64,000 nt of DNA from DATCHW01 sp036508135 (GTDB taxonomy: Bacteria; Bacteroidota; Ignavibacteria; Tepidaquicellales; Tepidaquicellaceae). This document shows positions 1-9,903 of the stretch, in pieces. A program made the position numbers and the translations under genes. Position 1 is the stretch's first letter; each line of letters begins with the position of its first letter. The notes below the pieces were generated by a model. It was not told where the DNA came from, did no database searches, and was given only the letters and a program-made list of their open reading frames with translations. The stretch covers positions 124,001 through 188,000 of the forward strand of contig DATCHW010000015.1 of NCBI GenBank assembly GCA_036508135.1. The letters run 5' to 3'.

Positions 1-27
1 TTTGTAATAAGAAGATGGATCGAACAA

Positions 28-58
28 TGAACAATTTATATGATAATTGTTCATTTTT
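28..58 (+). terminator. Hairpin with T-run at left edge
   Basis: A perfect 9-bp stem (TGAACAATT / AATTGTTCA, loop of 8) is followed on the plus strand by five T. It could end a plus-strand gene to the left of the window. It also lies just past the stop of the minus-strand BI-1 gene, but no T-run follows in that direction. The stem is AT-rich, so this is a weak call. Confidence 0.35.
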
Positions 59-92
59 CATTTATCATTATTCGTTTATTAAATACTATTTG

Positions 93-818
93 CTATTTCC
101 TGCTTCCCATTATTCTCAGTAAAAAAAGAAACATATTAATGAAATCAAGATATAGTGTAAGAGCACCAAGTACGGCTGCTTTTTTACCCTGCTCAGAATC
201 AAAGTTCATTTCCTGACTCATCCTTTTTAATTTCTGAGTATCCCACGCAGTCAATCCGACGAATATAACCACTCCGGCATAAGAAATTATCCAGTACAAC
301 ATAGAACTTTTGAGAAAGATATTTACCACGGATGCAATTATAATTCCTATCAATCCCATAAACATAAATGTTCCGAATCTGGATAAATCCATTTTTGTTA
401 TGTATCCGAAGACACTAACTGAGCCAAACATCAGAGAACAAATTAAAAAAGTTGAAGCAATGGATGATCTGGTGTATAATACAAAGATCGATGACAGTGT
501 CAGCCCGGTAAGAGCCGCATATAAAAAGAAAGCACCAATAGCGAGTAAGACTGGCATTTTATTTATGGCAGCACTCAGAGCAATCACGACCCCAAACTGC
601 AAAATAATAATTCCCCAAAAAAGAATCCTGTTTGAGAATATTACCCCTAATAATGTTTCGGATGTTGATATACCATATGCAATGATAGCAGTTAAAGCAA
701 GACCCATTGCCATCCAGTTATAAACATTGAGCAGAAATTTCCTCGCTTCTGTCGAAACTACGGAACTATCTTTTCTAACGATACTTAAATCTTTAAATTG
801 ATTTTGATATTCGTTCAT
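93..818 (-). CDS. Bax inhibitor-1 / YccA family membrane protein
   Basis: This 241-residue inner-membrane protein has a short charged N-terminal segment (about residues 1-25) followed by seven hydrophobic segments, the layout and length of the BI-1/YccA/YbhL family. The acidic-aromatic stretch near residues 188-195 (GLTAWDTQKLK) matches the C-terminal signature of the family. Members are thought to act as pH-dependent ion leak channels or as modulators of membrane proteolysis (YccA with FtsH). The bacterial role is not settled, and nothing here narrows it. The gene is the last of a minus-strand run with guaB, 26 bases upstream. Confidence 0.85.
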   Translation of the reverse strand: MNEYQNQFKDLSIVRKDSSVVSTEARKFLLNVYNWMAMGLALTAIIAYGISTSETLLGVIFSNRILFWGIIILQFGVVIALSAAINKMPVLLAIGAFFLYAALTGLTLSSIFVLYTRSSIASTFLICSLMFGSVSVFGYITKMDLSRFGTFMFMGLIGIIIASVVNIFLKSSMLYWIISYAGVVIFVGLTAWDTQKLKRMSQEMNFDSEQGKKAAVLGALTLYLDFINMFLFLLRIMGSRK

Positions 819-844
819 TTCTTTCGATTTTTCACTGTTAATTT

Positions 845-2317
845 TTAAAAATTCTTCGGGCTATAATTTGGTGCTTCTTTAGTAATCTTCACATCGTGAG
901 GATGAGATTCCCTTAAGCCTGAATTAGTTATTATTACAAATTTAGACTTGGTTTTCATTTCGTATATATCTTTTGCTCCGCAATAACCCATCGCTGCTCT
1001 CAATCCACCCATTATTTGATACACAGTGTCTGTCAGAGGACCTTTGTAAGGAACTATTCCTTCGATTCCTTCGGGAACAAGTTTTGTAACGTCATCTTCC
1101 ATATCCTGAAAATACCTGTCTTTACTGCCTTTTTTCATTGCTTCTATAGAACCCATACCACGGTAAAGCTTATAGCTCCTTCCTTCATACAATACCTTTT
1201 CTCCGGGTGATTCCTCAGTACCTGCAAGCATACCTCCAACCATTACTGAATCAGCACCTGCAGCAATTGCTTTCGGAATATCTCCTGTTTGTTTAATGCC
1301 ACCGTCTGCAATCACAGGTACTCCCGATGTCTTAGCAGCTTTAGCACACTCGATAATTGCGGTCAACTGCGGAACTCCGACACCCGCTACTACTCTTGTA
1401 GTACAAATAGAGCCCGCTCCAATTCCTACTTTCACTGCATCCACACCATATCTTATCAAATCCTTCACAGCATTACCTGTTGCAACATTACCTGCAATTA
1501 TATCCACATTACCGGATTTTGCCTTTAACTTTTTAATAATGTTAAGGACTCTAATAGAATGCCCATGTGCAGTATCAACAATAATTACATCGGCATTATT
1601 TTTCACCAGTTCATTCACTCTTTCGATAGTATCAGAAGCCACTCCAACTGCCGCTCCAACGATCAGTCTTCCGAATTTATCTTTTGAAGCATTAGGAAAA
1701 CTCTTTCGTTTCTGGATATCTTTAAAAGTAATTAAACCTTTAAGGTAGCCTTTTTTATCAACGATAGGAAGTTTTTCTATCCTGTATTTCTGCAGAATGA
1801 TTTCTGCTTTAGTTAAATCTGTTCCAACGGGAGCGGTAATAAGATTTTTTTTTGTCATCAGATTTTCAATAAATTCTTCTTCATGAATATCAAATCTTAA
1901 ATCCCTGTTTGTAAGAATACCGACAAGTTTACCGTCATTATTAATGATCGGTATCCCTGATACCTTGTATTTTTCCATTACCGCAAGAGCATCTTTGATT
2001 TTTTTATCGGGGCTGAGTGTTATCGGATTTTGAATCATGCCACTTTCACTTCGTTTTACCTTGTCAACTACTGCTGCTTGCCGCTCAATTGTCATATTCT
2101 TATGTATGATTCCTATACCACCCTCGCGTGCCATTGCAATAGCCATTTGTTCTTCGGTAACAGTATCCATTGCCGCTGATATTAGTGGAATATTTAACGA
2201 TATATTATTAGACAGTTTCGTTTTCAAAACCACTTCACGCGGCAGAACTGAGGATTTATCAGGAACAAGAAGAACATCATCAAAAGTAATCGCCGTATTT
2301 AAAATCTTATTCTTCAT
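845..2317 (-). CDS. guaB: Inosine-5'-monophosphate dehydrogenase
   Basis: GuaB catalyses the NAD-dependent oxidation of IMP to XMP, the committed step to GMP, in the cytoplasm. The 490 residues are full length. The N-terminal TIM-barrel part (ITFDDVLLVP) is followed by two CBS domains (about residues 95-205, ending in the second 'GLITFKDI' motif) and then the catalytic half. The active-site loop GAGSICTTR holds the catalytic cysteine, preceded by the phosphate-binding GNVATG region and followed by the IMP-binding DGGIK segment and the flap EGIEG. A small lipoprotein gene lies 12 bases upstream on the same strand. No unusual features. Confidence 0.97.
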   Translation of the reverse strand: MKNKILNTAITFDDVLLVPDKSSVLPREVVLKTKLSNNISLNIPLISAAMDTVTEEQMAIAMAREGGIGIIHKNMTIERQAAVVDKVKRSESGMIQNPITLSPDKKIKDALAVMEKYKVSGIPIINNDGKLVGILTNRDLRFDIHEEEFIENLMTKKNLITAPVGTDLTKAEIILQKYRIEKLPIVDKKGYLKGLITFKDIQKRKSFPNASKDKFGRLIVGAAVGVASDTIERVNELVKNNADVIIVDTAHGHSIRVLNIIKKLKAKSGNVDIIAGNVATGNAVKDLIRYGVDAVKVGIGAGSICTTRVVAGVGVPQLTAIIECAKAAKTSGVPVIADGGIKQTGDIPKAIAAGADSVMVGGMLAGTEESPGEKVLYEGRSYKLYRGMGSIEAMKKGSKDRYFQDMEDDVTKLVPEGIEGIVPYKGPLTDTVYQIMGGLRAAMGYCGAKDIYEMKTKSKFVIITNSGLRESHPHDVKITKEAPNYSPKNF

Positions 2318-2329
2318 TTTTTAATAATC

Positions 2330-2746
2330 TTACTTTTCGATAATCTCGATTTCTCCCGTAACTATTACGGTTCCGTCTTTTTTCAATAGACTGACTTTGT
2401 ACTTACCCGTTTTATCAAAAGTAACTTTATCAAAATAAATATATGTCATTTCGGAAGTGACTGTGAAAGGTTGAGTATTTACAACCTCATTTTTTTTAAT
2501 ATCAGTTACATTGATATCGACATCTGTAACTCCAATAGGTTTTGATAGTTTAACCATTACAGTTAAATACCCTGTTGTAAATTTATCCGATTCTCCGATC
2601 TCTCCTTTTACAGGATCATACTTTTCACAAAAATAAAGTTTATCACCTTTGAAAAGTGATGTAATTTTTCCGCAGCCTAATAAAAAGCCCGCTGCAATTA
2701 AAACGGTTAAATAAAATTTGAATTGGCTGTTCAGTTTTTCTTTCAT
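2330..2746 (-). CDS. Small putative lipoprotein, function unknown
   Basis: I do not recognise the family. The 138-residue product has a lipoprotein signal: a charged start, a hydrophobic stretch and a lipobox-like 'FLLGC' with the cysteine near residue 25, so it is probably lipid-anchored on the periplasmic side or in the outer membrane. The mature part is predicted beta-rich with no cysteine pair or catalytic motif. It resembles short Ig-like domains that bind or pack against other envelope proteins, but this is only an impression. It lies between guaB (12 bases downstream) and the nuclease gene (40 bases upstream), all on the minus strand. Confidence 0.65.
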   Translation of the reverse strand: MKEKLNSQFKFYLTVLIAAGFLLGCGKITSLFKGDKLYFCEKYDPVKGEIGESDKFTTGYLTVMVKLSKPIGVTDVDINVTDIKKNEVVNTQPFTVTSEMTYIYFDKVTFDKTGKYKVSLLKKDGTVIVTGEIEIIEK

Positions 2747-2785
2747 AGTTTTTTAATTTAAATTAGTAAAGATATTTTTAAACTT

Positions 2786-3361
2786 TTACTTTAATTGTTT
2801 TAACCCCTCGACTTCACCCCAGAGTCCCCTGTTATTCTCACGGGCTTCACGCTGCAATTTTCTAAGCTCGTCGATTTTCGAAACAGGAAATTTTTCAAAC
2901 ACCTGAGCATAACCATCGCTGATAATCTTTCCATTAATAAATGTTCCATCTTCGAGATAAACCCATCTAAGTAATCTTCCATATTTATCCCTGTCATCAT
3001 AATATGGTTCTTTAACTAAGTAAACCTTTTTTCCCTCTGCAAAATTTCGTACATAATCGCTTGCAAGTTTACCTAACTTTCTAATCGTTTTTTTATCAAG
3101 ACCGGATGTTTCTGCATCTCTATCAAGTTTGTCCGATTCATAATATTCCGGAGTATCAATTCCGAGTAACCTGACCTTTTCACCATTTGATAATTTAAAT
3201 GTATCTCCATCAACGACTTTAGATACTATCACATATTCTTTATCGCTATTACCTGTTTTCGTTTTATCCTGAATTTTAGGATAAATATAATAATAAAACA
3301 ATACTCCAATCGTTACCAAAAAAGTTATGGTTGCGATTAATTTTAATGTCGACTTAATCAT
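2786..3361 (-). CDS. Thermonuclease (SNase)-family nuclease, membrane-anchored
   Basis: This 191-residue protein has an N-terminal hydrophobic anchor (about residues 7-28) and a staphylococcal-nuclease OB-fold domain (about 45-185). The family motifs are present: VVDGDTFKL, VRLLGIDTPE with the first active-site arginine and metal-binding aspartate, and YGRLLRWVY with the second arginine. The enzyme should cleave DNA and RNA with calcium on the periplasmic side. Its ATG overlaps the stop of the upstream phosphorylase gene (ATGA-type, 4 bases), so the two are translationally coupled. Together they could cut external nucleic acid and use the nucleosides, with comEC divergent from them, but that link is inference. 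Confidence 0.88.
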   Translation of the reverse strand: MIKSTLKLIATITFLVTIGVLFYYYIYPKIQDKTKTGNSDKEYVIVSKVVDGDTFKLSNGEKVRLLGIDTPEYYESDKLDRDAETSGLDKKTIRKLGKLASDYVRNFAEGKKVYLVKEPYYDDRDKYGRLLRWVYLEDGTFINGKIISDGYAQVFEKFPVSKIDELRKLQREARENNRGLWGEVEGLKQLK

Positions 3362-4671
3362 TCACTATATAAGATATCATAAATTAATTTTCCGTGAGAA
3401 GGTTTAGAATCTGAAATCAGGATACCTTTTTTAATTATTATTTCGGCATCATAAATTCTTTCACTGTTATCTGCCCATAATTCACAAATCTCATCACCTT
3501 TGCTGATTTTATCTCCCACTTTCTTAAACAACTCAATACCAGCGAGGTAATTAATTTTATCATCTGCTTTTTTCCTTCCGCATCCAAGTTCAATAGAAGC
3601 CATTCCGAAATTATAGGCTGCCAACTCTCTCAGATAGCCATCTTTAGCAGAAGTTATTTTCTTATTAAATTCAGGTCTTTTAAAATTCTTGTAATCTTTT
3701 ATATATTCTGTATCACCTTCCTGGGTTTTAACAATCTCAAGAAATTTTTTAAAGGCGCTGCCGTCTTTGATTTTTTCCTCTGCAATTTTAACACCTTCTT
3801 CGATAGAAACTGATTTACCGCTTATAAAAATCATTGCACCAGTCAGTAAATTATTTACTTCAACTAAATCCGGTATATCTTTTTTACCTTCCATTACTTC
3901 GAGGCACTCTTCTATTTCAATCCAGTTGCCAATTTTCATTCCAAGAGGTTGATTCATATCTGTTAGAATCGCTATTGCTTTCTTTCCAAATTTTTTAGAT
4001 ACGGCAAGAAGATTCTTTGTGAGGGCAAGCGATTCGTCATAATCCGGCAGGTTAGCACCATTACCAATTTTAACATCGAATACAAAAGATTCCGCACCTT
4101 CAGCTAATTTCTTACTCATTATGCTTGAAGTGATTAGTGATATATTTTCTACTGTTGCTGTAACATCCCGCAGTGCATAGATTTTTTTATCAGCAGGGGC
4201 AAGTTCGGATGTCTGCCCGATTAGTGCGACTCCGATTTCCGATAAGATTTGCTTATATTTTTCAATACTGCAATTTACTTTGAATCCCGGGATGGATTCA
4301 AGTTTATCAAGTGTACCACCTGTGTGTCCGAGCCCCCTGCCTGAAATCATCGGAACGCAAATACCGCATGAAGCAGCAATTGGAGCAAGTATCAAAGATG
4401 TTTTATCCCCTACTCCACCGGTCGAGTGTTTATCAACTTTCGGCTTATTTATAAAACTTAGATCGACAATTCTGCCGCTATTTAACATTATTTCTGTAAG
4501 GTAATAAGTTTCTTCTTCATTCATTCCATTGAAATAAACTGCCATAAGAAAAGCAGACATCTGATAATCTTTTACTGTACCTTCGAGATAACTTTCGAGA
4601 AAAAACTTAATTTGCTCTTCTGTAAGAGTCTTATTTTGTCTTTTGAATTTTATAATTTCTACAGGATTCAT
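3358..4671 (-). CDS. Pyrimidine-nucleoside / thymidine phosphorylase
   Basis: The enzyme phosphorolyses thymidine, deoxyuridine or uridine to the base and (deoxy)ribose-1-phosphate for salvage. The 437-residue length and domain order fit the family: an alpha domain, the glycosyl-transferase alpha/beta domain with the phosphate-binding signature KHSTGGVGDKTS (about residues 81-92) and SGRGLGHTGGTLDKLE (about 108-123), and the C-terminal PYNP domain. The sequence alone does not separate DeoA (thymidine) from Pdp (broad pyrimidine). The gene is first in the minus-strand run, divergent from comEC with 92 bases between, and its stop overlaps the SNase-family gene. Confidence 0.93.
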   Translation of the reverse strand: MNPVEIIKFKRQNKTLTEEQIKFFLESYLEGTVKDYQMSAFLMAVYFNGMNEEETYYLTEIMLNSGRIVDLSFINKPKVDKHSTGGVGDKTSLILAPIAASCGICVPMISGRGLGHTGGTLDKLESIPGFKVNCSIEKYKQILSEIGVALIGQTSELAPADKKIYALRDVTATVENISLITSSIMSKKLAEGAESFVFDVKIGNGANLPDYDESLALTKNLLAVSKKFGKKAIAILTDMNQPLGMKIGNWIEIEECLEVMEGKKDIPDLVEVNNLLTGAMIFISGKSVSIEEGVKIAEEKIKDGSAFKKFLEIVKTQEGDTEYIKDYKNFKRPEFNKKITSAKDGYLRELAAYNFGMASIELGCGRKKADDKINYLAGIELFKKVGDKISKGDEICELWADNSERIYDAEIIIKKGILISDSKPSHGKLIYDILYSE

Positions 4672-4763
4672 GCTAAAAACTAAAAAAATATAATCTCTTA
4701 ATAAAGATATTAAAAAATCTTTTTATTAAGTAAGAAATATTAGTTTCTTGAAATAAATATTTT

Positions 4764-7217
4764 TTGGTTATACTTTACATTGTGCAAAAATTAGCTAATA
4801 TACCTGCTCTAAAATTTGCTATCCTCTTTATAGTCGGTATTCTGACCGGATCTGCTGTACATTTTAATAAAATCATTCTAATATTTTTAATTATAGTTTC
4901 ATCTTTTATACTGATTTACAATTACTTTAAAAATAAAGGAAACCATCCCTCATACTTAGCAATTTTTTTTCTGATAATTTTATCGGGGATATTTAAAGCA
5001 CAGATTGACTTTCACACATCAGAAATTAATTCAATAGCAAATTACAACTGCAGTGATGAATCTAATGAACTAATTTTAAAAGGGTATGTGAAAGATTTTC
5101 CTGATGCAGATACAGACAGAATAAAATTCATACTCGACTGTACTCAGCTGATTTCTAAAGATACGAGCAATGTTGAAGGATACGTATTAGTTACAATAAA
5201 GAAAAATAAATATTCCAAATCAGAAACGAAGCCGCCTGAATTAAGTCCGGGAAATGAAGTTCTTTTAGAAGGCAGAATAACAGAACCTCCGGAAAACAGA
5301 AATCCCGGTGAATTTAACTATAAAAAATATTTATTTCTGCAAAATATTCATAAATCCTTTTTTGTTTTCGGATTTGAGAATATAGAAGTTCTATCAGATG
5401 ATAATGCATATTCGTTGTTCACGGAATTAATTCAAAATGCTAAAAAATATTCTGTTGATAACATTTTGGAAAATAATCCGGGAGATAACGGAGCATTTTT
5501 GCTGGGATTGGTAGCAGGAGAAAGAAGCAAGATTACCAGAGAAATGAAAGATGATTTTGTTAATGCAGGTGTAATGCATCTGATAGCTGTTTCAGGGTTA
5601 AATGTTGCTTATGTCATTTTATCAGTTTTATTGATTCTATCACTTTTCAGGATACCACAGACTTCCAAAATAATAATTGCAATATTACTAATAATACTTT
5701 ATTGTATTTTCACAGGAAGTGCTGCATCAATAATGCGGGCATCTGTCATGGGTATTCTTGTTTTGCTTTATTCTATTATTGAACGAAAAAAAGAATACTA
5801 TAACATAATTGGAATTTCAATAATTGTTATACTGATTTTTGATTCAAAACAACTATTGGATGCAGGATTTATACTTTCATATACAGCTGTTCTTTCAATG
5901 GTGTTCGTTTACGAAAGGCTGGATAAACTTTTTATTCAAAAAATTCTGAATAGAGACTTTAGAGGTAAGAAAATAATATCAATCCTGATCATCCTTTTCA
6001 TAACTACACTTGCGGCTCAAATAGGTACAATCCCGCTTACTGCAATTTATTTTGAAAAAATATCACTAATTTCGTTATTTGCTAATATGTTTGCTGTGCC
6101 TTTATCCAATATATCATTGGCACTCGGATTTCTTCAAATCATTTTAAGCCTCTTCTCGGATTTTATTTCCTCCGCTATTGCTGAGACTAACAACCTGCTC
6201 CTCTATATTCAGCTCGCATTTATAAAATGGTGCGCCTCAATTGATTTTTCCTATATTAAGTTTTACAAATTTAATTTGATAGCTGCAATAGGATATTATC
6301 TTATTCTGATTTTAATACTTACAATAAAAAATCTCAAATTCATATTTTATAGAATTATTCTTGTTATTTCGATAATTGTTGCAATATTTATCATTAATTT
6401 TGAATATGATGATAAATTAATAATTTCCTTTATTGATGTTGGACAGGGAGAATGCACTTTGATTCAAGTACCCGGTGATAAATGTATTCTCATTGACACC
6501 GGACCTGTTACTGAAAACTTTAATCCTGCAGAAAGGAATATTATACCTTATCTTTCAAGACAAGGAATTAACAAAATTGATTTACTGATAGTTTCGCACT
6601 TACATAACGACCATATCGGGGGTATAAGCAAACTAATCGACAACATAAAAGTTGAACGAATTGCCGAGGTAGGACAGAAAACAAAAAATTATGCACGGGA
6701 AAAAATAGACAGCATAATAATCGCCAATAAGATTATTCGAGATTTTACGGAGACCGGAGATATATTGGAAGGATTTAATAATTTGAAAATTTATTTTTTA
6801 TTCCCAAACAAACAATATTTGCAAAATAGAAATTTCTATAATGATGAGAATAATTTGAATCTCACTTCTCTGGTTTTCAAAATAAAGTATGGGAATACAG
6901 AAATACTTTTTACATCTGATATTGAGAAAGAGCAGGAAGATATATTATGCGAATACTATGATGATTTTCTGAAATCAGATATACTCAAGGTCCCTCATCA
7001 TGGCAGCAAATCCTCTTCAAGTATTCCATTTCTATTGAGAGTTAAGCCGGATTATTCAGTTATATGCTGCGGACTTTATAATTCGTATAAAAATCCTGCA
7101 TCAATTGTATTAAACAGGTTAAAGAATATCAATTCGGAAATTTTCAGAACAGATATTGATGGGGCAGTAATATTCGAATCAGATGGTGAAAATATCAATC
7201 CTATCAAATGGAGATAA
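4764..7217 (+). CDS. comEC: ComEC/Rec2 family DNA-uptake channel
   Basis: The 817-residue inner-membrane protein has the three expected parts: an N-terminal DUF4131 region with hydrophobic segments and an OB-fold-like periplasmic domain (to about residue 210), the Competence core with many helices (about 240-540, including the motif MHLIAVSGLN), and a C-terminal metallo-beta-lactamase-like domain (about 550-810) with the metal motif SHLHNDHIGG intact. ComEC passes single-stranded DNA into the cytoplasm; the C-terminal domain is thought to be the nuclease degrading the other strand. The called start is TTG; a GTG at 4782 is equally plausible and no clear ribosome site decides. It is divergent from the nucleoside phosphorylase/nuclease pair. 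Confidence 0.92.
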   Translation: MVILYIVQKLANIPALKFAILFIVGILTGSAVHFNKIILIFLIIVSSFILIYNYFKNKGNHPSYLAIFFLIILSGIFKAQIDFHTSEINSIANYNCSDESNELILKGYVKDFPDADTDRIKFILDCTQLISKDTSNVEGYVLVTIKKNKYSKSETKPPELSPGNEVLLEGRITEPPENRNPGEFNYKKYLFLQNIHKSFFVFGFENIEVLSDDNAYSLFTELIQNAKKYSVDNILENNPGDNGAFLLGLVAGERSKITREMKDDFVNAGVMHLIAVSGLNVAYVILSVLLILSLFRIPQTSKIIIAILLIILYCIFTGSAASIMRASVMGILVLLYSIIERKKEYYNIIGISIIVILIFDSKQLLDAGFILSYTAVLSMVFVYERLDKLFIQKILNRDFRGKKIISILIILFITTLAAQIGTIPLTAIYFEKISLISLFANMFAVPLSNISLALGFLQIILSLFSDFISSAIAETNNLLLYIQLAFIKWCASIDFSYIKFYKFNLIAAIGYYLILILILTIKNLKFIFYRIILVISIIVAIFIINFEYDDKLIISFIDVGQGECTLIQVPGDKCILIDTGPVTENFNPAERNIIPYLSRQGINKIDLLIVSHLHNDHIGGISKLIDNIKVERIAEVGQKTKNYAREKIDSIIIANKIIRDFTETGDILEGFNNLKIYFLFPNKQYLQNRNFYNDENNLNLTSLVFKIKYGNTEILFTSDIEKEQEDILCEYYDDFLKSDILKVPHHGSKSSSSIPFLLRVKPDYSVICCGLYNSYKNPASIVLNRLKNINSEIFRTDIDGAVIFESDGENINPIKWR

Positions 7218-7323
7218 AAAGTAAATTAACTATTTCTTTAAATTTACTTTATTCTTATATTTGCTTAATTCTTAAAAAATAATTAAAAGATTTTTGATAT
7301 TTATTAAATAAAATATAACTAAG

Positions 7324-8379
7324 ATGAGAAGCAATATATTAGCATGGGAAGTGAGTGAAAACGATTTTCCTTCAACCGGTACAATTCAAGAAAAAATGAA
7401 ATTTTTCGTGAGGTATGCTATACTGGCACCTTCCGGACACAACACTCAGCCCTGGCTTTTCAAAATAAATGAAGATTATATCGAAGTAATTGCCGACAGG
7501 ACAAGGGCACTTCCTGTTATTGACCCTGAAGATGTTGAACTTATTATCAGTGCCGGTGCTGCTTTGGAAAATCTGTTTGTCGCAATGAAATATTTCGGAT
7601 ATGGACCGAAAATTGATTACTTCCCTGATGAAGGAGATAATGACTTACTTGCAAGGGTTAAACTCATCGAAAAGTATGAACCCTCAGATAATGACATTAA
7701 ACTTTTCAAGGCAATTCCTAAAAGAAGAACAAATAGAACACAATTTGCAGACCAGGGAGTTGATGGTCTAATACTTCAGAAAATTGAAAATTGTATATAT
7801 GTTGATAAAACAAATTTATTAGTAATAAAAGATTCGGGTAAACGAGAGGAAGCACTTAAACTTATTGAAAGAGGCGACAAAGTTCAATGTGAAGATAAAA
7901 GTTTCTGCCGTGAACTCGCACAGTGGGTTCATCCAAACAGAAAAAACAGCAAGGATGGTATTCCCGGCTATGCATTCGGAATGAATGATTTAATATCTTA
8001 TGCGGGACCATTCTTTATAGGCAATTTGGAATGGGGTGATATACAGGCAGCACGGGATAGAAACCTTGTAAAAGGTTCACCGGTACTTGCAGTTCTTGAA
8101 TGCAAAGAAAATAATCCTATAAATTGGTTGTTTACGGGAATGTCTCTTTCCAGAATGCTGCTTACTGCCTGTGATGAAGGTATCTCTGCATCTTATTTAA
8201 ATCAGCCAATTGAAGTTCCTGATTTAAAAAAGCAACTGAAAGAAATGCTCGGGCTTAACGGATATCCTCAATTGATTATCCGGATGGGGTACGGAAAACA
8301 AGTGAAAGCCACTCCAAGAAGGGATGTCGATGAGGTAATTCTTGCTTTAAATGATAATCTTGATAACGAGGAAGATTAG
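7324..8379 (+). CDS. Acg/nitroreductase-like FMN protein
   Basis: The 351-residue protein begins with the nitroreductase-type FMN motif APSGHNTQPWLF (about residues 36-47) and continues with KRRTNRTQF. The long two-lobed chain resembles the Acg-like putative NAD(P)H nitroreductases (double nitroreductase fold, best known from Mycobacterium), which bind FMN but often lack reductase activity. No substrate can be assigned. Its TAG shares one base with the GTG of the next gene, so they are translationally coupled. The upstream 106 bases are AT-rich and must hold the promoter. Confidence 0.8.
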   Translation: MRSNILAWEVSENDFPSTGTIQEKMKFFVRYAILAPSGHNTQPWLFKINEDYIEVIADRTRALPVIDPEDVELIISAGAALENLFVAMKYFGYGPKIDYFPDEGDNDLLARVKLIEKYEPSDNDIKLFKAIPKRRTNRTQFADQGVDGLILQKIENCIYVDKTNLLVIKDSGKREEALKLIERGDKVQCEDKSFCRELAQWVHPNRKNSKDGIPGYAFGMNDLISYAGPFFIGNLEWGDIQAARDRNLVKGSPVLAVLECKENNPINWLFTGMSLSRMLLTACDEGISASYLNQPIEVPDLKKQLKEMLGLNGYPQLIIRMGYGKQVKATPRRDVDEVILALNDNLDNEED

Positions 8380-8822
8380 TGTTAAAGTTTGGTTCTGTAA
8401 AATCTTTTTTCTTGGTTCTTCTACAGTTTACATTTATCATTTTTATTTTTATTACCGGCAGAATAATTCCCGATAATATTTTTTTACAGATTATTTTTGT
8501 ATTATCTTTTATACCCGGATTATTTGCAATACTGGTTATGAAATTTAATTTCAACATTGCTCCCGACTTCAAACCGGGAGCAATTTTTGTTAATAAAGGT
8601 CCTTATAAATTTATACGGCATCCCATGTACACAACTGTTCTTTTATCAATTCTCTGTTTAGTGATTAACTATTTTTCAGTTTTGAGACTTAGCATTTTCA
8701 TATTTCTGTCTATTACATTGATAATGAAAATAACTTTTGAGGAGAAGATTCTGTCGGATAAATTTGATAGTTATCGCGAATATAAAATTAAGACCAAAAA
8801 ACTTATTCCGTATATTTATTAA
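8379..8822 (+). CDS. Isoprenylcysteine carboxyl methyltransferase (ICMT)-like membrane protein
   Basis: A 147-residue membrane protein with about four hydrophobic segments. The C-terminal half has the ICMT/PEMT-family pattern: RHPMYTTVLL (about residues 80-89) and EEKILSDKFDSYREYK near the end, which together form the SAM and substrate site in this family. Bacterial members methylate mostly unknown substrates. The GTG start overlaps the stop of the nitroreductase-like gene by one base, so translation is probably coupled. Its last four bases overlap the end of the convergent pseudouridine synthase gene, leaving no room for a separate terminator. Confidence 0.8.
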   Translation: MLKFGSVKSFFLVLLQFTFIIFIFITGRIIPDNIFLQIIFVLSFIPGLFAILVMKFNFNIAPDFKPGAIFVNKGPYKFIRHPMYTTVLLSILCLVINYFSVLRLSIFIFLSITLIMKITFEEKILSDKFDSYREYKIKTKKLIPYIY

Positions 8823-9799
8823 ACGAGCTTTTCGATTACATTCTTCATATCAACCGGTAATTCCGATTCGAAGTACATTCTTTCTTTTGTAATCGGGTGT
8901 ATAAAACCTAATACTTTTGCATGAAGCGCCTGTCTTGGCATTATTTCAAGAAGATTTTTAATTTGAGATTTAATTTTAGAAGTAAGATTGACAGAATGCG
9001 GCTCTCTTCCGCCGTATGTTTCATCTCCAAACACAGGATGTCCGATTGAAGACAAATGTACCCGTATCTGATGTGTTCTTCCGGTTTTTAAAACCATTTT
9101 TACAAGTGAAAGAATTTCGTATTCCATCAGTACTTCATATGTGGTTATGGCTATTTTTCCATAGTCTTCGTCATCCGGTATAACTGCAACTTTTTTTCTG
9201 TCTCTTTTATCCCTTCCAAGTTTCTTTTCAATTATACCTGTTTTCTTTTGCAATTTTCCCCAGATTAATGCATTATATTCTCTCACGATAGTATGTTTAA
9301 AAAACTGGTCTGATAGTTTTCTGTGAGTTACTTCATCTTTTGCAATTACAATTAAGCCTGATGTATCTTTATCCAGCCGGTGAACGATACCTGCCCTTTC
9401 AAATCCATTTAGATTCGAGAGGCTGTCTTTTTTTTGCATGGAATAATACATAATCGCATTTACGAGTGTTCCGCTGTAATTTTTATATGCCGGATGAGTT
9501 ACCATTCCAGCAGGTTTATTAATAATCATCAGATAATCATCTTCAAAGGTTATTTCCAGAGGAATATCTTCCGGAAGTACATCCTGTTTTTCAGGAACCG
9601 GCAGTTCGATTTCTATTTCATCGAATGGTTTCACTATATAATTGGATTTGATATAATTTCCATTAACTATAACATTTCCAAGATTAATGCTTTTTTGGAC
9701 TTTTGTCCTCGAAGCATTTTCCACGAACTGAGTTATATATTTATCGATCCTTATTTTTTGCGAAATATCCGGTACAATTAACTTATAGTTTTTTTCCAA
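8819..9799 (-). CDS. RluD-family 23S rRNA pseudouridine synthase
   Basis: The 326-residue enzyme has an N-terminal S4 RNA-binding domain (about residues 15-70) and an RluA/RluD catalytic domain (about 85-310). The catalytic motif HRLDKDTSGLIV (aspartate as nucleophile) is intact, as are GRTHQIRVH and GDETYGG further on. RluD-type members make pseudouridines in helix 69 of 23S rRNA. The combination of S4 domain, length and motifs favours RluD over RluA (which lacks S4), but RluC-like specificity is not excluded. It is a single minus-strand gene between a convergent methyltransferase-like gene and a divergent small secreted-protein gene. Confidence 0.92.
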   Translation of the reverse strand: MEKNYKLIVPDISQKIRIDKYITQFVENASRTKVQKSINLGNVIVNGNYIKSNYIVKPFDEIEIELPVPEKQDVLPEDIPLEITFEDDYLMIINKPAGMVTHPAYKNYSGTLVNAIMYYSMQKKDSLSNLNGFERAGIVHRLDKDTSGLIVIAKDEVTHRKLSDQFFKHTIVREYNALIWGKLQKKTGIIEKKLGRDKRDRKKVAVIPDDEDYGKIAITTYEVLMEYEILSLVKMVLKTGRTHQIRVHLSSIGHPVFGDETYGGREPHSVNLTSKIKSQIKNLLEIMPRQALHAKVLGFIHPITKERMYFESELPVDMKNVIEKLV

Positions 9800-9903
9800 C
9801 TTAATTCCGTCCCTTTTCTGATATTATTAAAATTGTAACTTTTAAAAATTATATTCGTAAAATTACTTAAAGAACAATTTAACTTGAAGGAGAAACAATA
9901 AAA